From an uncultured Ideonella sp. (lineage in GTDB: Bacteria; Pseudomonadota; Gammaproteobacteria; Burkholderiales; Burkholderiaceae), in assembly GCA_946479475.1 (NCBI GenBank), contig CAMLGG010000230.1, positions 1 to 8,297 on the forward strand: a DNA stretch of 8,297 nucleotides, in the 5' to 3' direction. Made by a program: the position numbers and the translations under genes. Under the pieces are notes generated by a model. That model made no database searches. It saw only the letters and a list, made by a program, of their open reading frames with translations, and had not been told where the DNA came from. Positions 6,334 to 8,297 of the stretch are shown one piece after another. Within the stretch, counting starts at the first letter, position 1. Each line of letters opens with the position of its first letter.

Positions 6334-6759
6334 ACGGCGGATGACGAAGGCGATCGCGCCGAGGCCGGCCAGCATCATCAGCCAGGCTGATGGTTCGGGC
6401 ACCTGCTGCACGTTGATCAGGCCGTTGAGGGCGTTGTTCTCGACGGCGATGTTGTCGGCCAGCGCCGTGCCGGCCGGGCTGGGCGGCAGGCCCAGCGGAT
6501 CGTCGGAGCCGGGCACCAGCGAGGGGGCGGGCGGCCGGCCGAAGTCCACATCGCCCAGGGGAGAGCCGCCCGCTGCCGGCGTCATGCCGCTGGCCGTCGC
6601 GAAGTCGATGCGGCTCGCCCACGCGTCCGTCCCGACGCGATAGTCGACTACTGGCGCTCGCCCGTCGCCGTGAATGAAAGGCGCCTGTACATCCACCTGT
6701 GCGGTGGCGCTTCCGCTGGCCACCAACAGTGCGGCCAGTGCCCGATTCATCTGGTCCAT
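6316..6759 (-). CDS. PEP-CTERM sorting-domain protein (exosortase substrate)
   Basis: A 147-residue secreted protein. Residues 1-20 form a signal peptide (MDQMNRALAALLVASGSATA, likely cut before Q21). The middle is Pro/Gly/Asp-rich, has no cysteine, and matches no domain I recognise. The C-terminus has the full tripartite sorting signal: V-P-E-P at 120-123, hydrophobic span 125-140 and R141-R-R. Exosortase of the EpsH/XrtA type is expected to process this signal after Sec export, and such proteins usually accompany exopolysaccharide loci. No exosortase lies in the window. The start at 6759 is supported by gaggaggg four bases upstream (plus-strand 6764-6771). The longer frame from 6813 would place charged residues before the signal peptide and run into the predicted promoter at 6810-6824. 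The last residues, G-E-S and the stop, lie in a tandem repeat unit. Confidence 0.9.
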   Translation of the reverse strand: MDQMNRALAALLVASGSATAQVDVQAPFIHGDGRAPVVDYRVGTDAWASRIDFATASGMTPAAGGSPLGDVDFGRPPAPSLVPGSDDPLGLPPSPAGTALADNIAVENNALNGLINVQQVPEPSAWLMMLAGLGAIAFVIRRRHGES

Positions 6760-6797
6760 ACAGCCCTCCTCGCGGTGCCTGCTTCGGCTCCGCAGCA

Positions 6798-6831
6798 CGA
6801 TGTCAAGTGGCAAGAGTCGGGCCCGACATCG
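6798..6831. repeat. 7-bp inverted repeat flanking the PEP-CTERM promoter
   Basis: cgatgtc (6798-6804) and gacatcg (6825-6831) are exact inverted copies that closely bracket the -24/-12 element at 6810-6824. The downstream arm coincides with the predicted transcript start. It may be an operator-like dyad. A similar bracketing inverted repeat surrounds the element at 4916-4930, with a different sequence. Confidence 0.4.
6810..6824 (-). promoter_or_regulatory. Candidate sigma-54 promoter of the PEP-CTERM gene
   Basis: On the minus strand, GGGCCC-GACTC-TTGC matches TGGCAC-N5-TTGC at 8 of 10 positions, with GG-N10-GC spacing. Transcription would begin near 6798, giving a 39-base leader with the gaggaggg ribosome site. 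From memory, PEP-CTERM genes in floc-forming betaproteobacteria depend on RpoN with PrsK/PrsR, which raises the prior for this site. Confidence 0.6.
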
Positions 6832-6913
6832 CTACAGCGCGGCCGGCGCAGAGGCATGAACCGGCTTTGCAGAACGGGCATTTTTTTCAGGCGGAACTGC
6901 AGCCCCCCACGAG

Positions 6914-6928
6914 AGGCACATGGATTGC
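6914..6928 (+). promoter_or_regulatory. Candidate sigma-54 promoter of the glycosyltransferase gene
   Basis: AGGCAC-ATGGA-TTGC matches TGGCAC-N5-TTGC at 9 of 10 positions, with exact spacing. Transcription would start near 6940, 28 bases before the ATG at 6968. It points away from the PEP-CTERM promoter, and 89 bases separate the two. A run of seven T (6881-6887), unusual in this GC-rich DNA, lies about 30 bases upstream and could be a bend or IHF-type site. No UAS consensus is recognised. Confidence 0.6.
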
Positions 6929-6967
6929 CGGATTGCGCTGCCGTACCGTTGCGAGCAAGTAAAAGTG

Positions 6968-8155
6968 ATGTTTCATCTCATCGTGCTGTCTCATTGGCGG
7001 TGGGACTTCGTCTGCAGGCGCCCGCAGCAGCTGATGCGCCGCCTGTCGCGCCACCATCCCGTCGTCTATGTCGAGGAGCCGGTGCAGGCCCCCGGCCCTG
7101 CACGGCTGGTCGTGAAGTCGCGCGGGCCGGGCGTCGAGGTGGTGGTGCCGCACACGCCGATAGACGCCGCGGGCTTCGACGGGGATCAGCTCGGCATCCT
7201 GGGGCCGCTGCTCGCCGAGTACCTGCGCGAGCGCGGCATCGACCATCGCGTCGCGTGGCTCTACACGCCCATGGCCGTCCCCTTGATCGACTGGCTGCAG
7301 CCGCAGCTCGTGGTGTACGACTGCATGGACGAGCTCTCGGCATTCAAGGACGCGCCGGCCGGCCTGGCGCAGCGCGAGGAAGAGCTCTTGCGCGCCGCCT
7401 CGCTGGTGTTCGCCGGCGGCCCGGCCCTGTACGAGGCCAAGCGGAAGCTGCACCCGCGGGTGCACTGCGTGCCGAGCGCGGTGGACCCGTCTCGCTTCAC
7501 GCCCTCGCGGCTGGATCCGGCCAGCGAGGAGGCCCGTGAGGCGGACCGCCTGCAGGAGCGGCTGCCGCATCCCCGGCTGGGCTTCTTCGGCGTGATCGAC
7601 GAGCGCATCGACCTGGACCTCGTGGACGCAGTGGCCGCGGCGCGGCCCGAGTGGCAGCTCGTCATGGCCGGACCGGTGCTGGGGGTCGAGCCTGCGTGCT
7701 TGCCGCAGCGGCCGAACATCCACTGGCTCGGCCGCCAGCCGCACGAGTTGCTGCCCTACCTGATGGCAGCCTGGGACGTCTGCCTGATGCCCTTCGCCCT
7801 GAACGACGCGACCCGCTGCATCTGCCCCACCAAGACACTGGAGTACATGGCCGGCGAGAAGCCCATCGTCAGCACGCCGGTGCCCGACGTGGTGGCCTTG
7901 TACGGCGACGTGGTGCGCGTCGCCCGGGACGCGCCGCAGTTCACCGAGGCATGTGCTGCACTGCTGCGCGAAACCGGCCACCAGCGGGCGAGGCGGCTGA
8001 ACAACATGGTCACGACGGTCTTCCGGACCTCGTGGGAATCGACGGCCCAGTGCATCCACGAGCTCATCGAGCATGCGTTGGAAGCGGCCGACGCGGGGCC
8101 CCCGCCGCCGGCGCGGCAGCAGGCGGCGAGCCCACCGCTGGCCGTTTCGCGCTAG
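6968..8155 (+). CDS. GT-B fold glycosyltransferase (GT4/group 1-like)
   Basis: A 395-residue soluble or membrane-associated protein expected to transfer a sugar from a nucleotide-sugar donor during glycan assembly. The N-terminal half begins with SHWRWDFVCRRPQQLMRRLS and VVYVEEP (33-38), then VVYDCMDELSAF (115-126), a pattern I associate with glycosyltransferases of surface-polysaccharide clusters. A basic hinge follows (AKRKLHPRVHCVPSAVD, 157-173). The C-terminal donor half has LGFFGVIDERIDLDLV (204-219), WQLVMAGP (229-236), IHWLGRQPHELLPYL (251-265) and CICPTKTLEYMAGEKPIV (284-301); E292 is the likely family glutamate contacting the donor. Donor and acceptor cannot be told from sequence. 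The frame is open from an ATG at 6920, but that codon lies inside the predicted promoter, so ATG 6968 is chosen (GTG 6965 is possible). No strong ribosome site is seen. The tail is Pro/Ala-rich. It diverges from the PEP-CTERM gene. Confidence 0.85.
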   Translation: MFHLIVLSHWRWDFVCRRPQQLMRRLSRHHPVVYVEEPVQAPGPARLVVKSRGPGVEVVVPHTPIDAAGFDGDQLGILGPLLAEYLRERGIDHRVAWLYTPMAVPLIDWLQPQLVVYDCMDELSAFKDAPAGLAQREEELLRAASLVFAGGPALYEAKRKLHPRVHCVPSAVDPSRFTPSRLDPASEEAREADRLQERLPHPRLGFFGVIDERIDLDLVDAVAAARPEWQLVMAGPVLGVEPACLPQRPNIHWLGRQPHELLPYLMAAWDVCLMPFALNDATRCICPTKTLEYMAGEKPIVSTPVPDVVALYGDVVRVARDAPQFTEACAALLRETGHQRARRLNNMVTTVFRTSWESTAQCIHELIEHALEAADAGPPPPARQQAASPPLAVSR

Positions 8156-8204
8156 GCGTGCGGGCGGCGGCGCCGTCCACACGCGGACGCGGAGTTGCCC
8201 CTGG

Positions 8205-8245
8205 CCCCTCGGCTTGTCGAAGGGCGCCTCGCGGCGAGGCCGAGG
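8205..8245. repeat. REP-like repeat with nested hairpin after the glycosyltransferase
   Basis: Contains gcttgtcgaaggg (8212-8224), then a perfect hairpin gcctcg-cgg-cgaggc (8226-8240). An outer pair, cctcgg (8207-8212) and ccgagg (8240-8245), can close a larger structure, sharing base 8240 with the inner stem. It may act as a terminator 50-90 bases after the stop codon, but has no T-run. The repeat part appears again at the window's end. Confidence 0.5.
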
Positions 8246-8273
8246 ATGGCGAAGAGCCGGACATTCCCACTCC

Positions 8274-8297
8274 GTTCGCCCTGAGCTTGTCGAAGGG
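8274..8297. repeat. Intergenic high-copy-type repeat, cut by the window end
   Basis: Second copy of the repeat; its last 13 bases (8285-8297) equal 8212-8224. The unit, gttcgccctgagc followed by ttgtcgaaggg, is one I remember as a common intergenic repeat in Burkholderiales and some xanthomonads, often as inverted pairs. The window ends at the unit edge, so whether an inverted partner follows is unknown. Confidence 0.6.

Overview
The window is high-GC DNA (roughly 70% by eye) carrying six protein-coding genes at normal bacterial density. It most resembles a Burkholderiales-type betaproteobacterium of the Rubrivivax/Leptothrix/Methylibium kind. Three things suggest this: a PEP-CTERM exosortase substrate next to exopolysaccharide-type genes, very GC-rich codon use, and a 3' intergenic repeat containing gcttgtcgaaggg, which I remember as common in such genomes. 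The taxonomic placement is inference. No RNA genes, CRISPR arrays or intact mobile elements were seen.

Layout. (1) 65-526, minus: a stand-alone receiver (REC) protein with no output domain. (2) 657-2087, plus: UDP-glucose 6-dehydrogenase, transcribed divergently from the receiver gene. (3) 2121-4901, plus: a 926-residue protein joining a complete Atm1/ABCB7-type ABC exporter half-transporter to a degenerate histidine-kinase-type ATPase domain and a complete C-terminal REC domain. It starts 33 bases after the dehydrogenase and is probably co-transcribed with it. (4) 4990-6207, plus: an AI-2E/PerM-family membrane protein. (5) 6316-6759, minus: a small secreted PEP-CTERM protein. (6) 6968-8155, plus: a GT-B glycosyltransferase, divergent from the PEP-CTERM gene. 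The intergenic DNA holds a degenerate ~20-bp repeat series at 6254-6333 and REP-like repeat/hairpin DNA at 8205-8297.

The unifying signal I find is regulatory. All five candidate transcription units have a sequence matching the sigma-54 (RpoN) -24/-12 consensus TGGCAC-N5-TTGC, with exact GG-N10-GC spacing, in the right orientation and 21-48 bases from predicted transcript start to start codon. The match upstream of the AI-2E-family gene is 10/10, that of the glycosyltransferase 9/10, and the others 8/10. From memory, PEP-CTERM genes in floc-forming betaproteobacteria are controlled by RpoN with the PrsK/PrsR pair. The simplest reading is an RpoN-controlled surface-polysaccharide/PEP-CTERM locus: the dehydrogenase supplies UDP-glucuronate, the glycosyltransferase builds glycan, and the PEP-CTERM protein is displayed or secreted. 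The two REC-bearing proteins would connect the locus to phosphorelay signalling. The most novel item is the ABC exporter with a built-in pseudokinase and receiver, which suggests an exporter controlled directly by phosphorylation. That mechanism is a hypothesis; the domain order is read directly from one uninterrupted frame.
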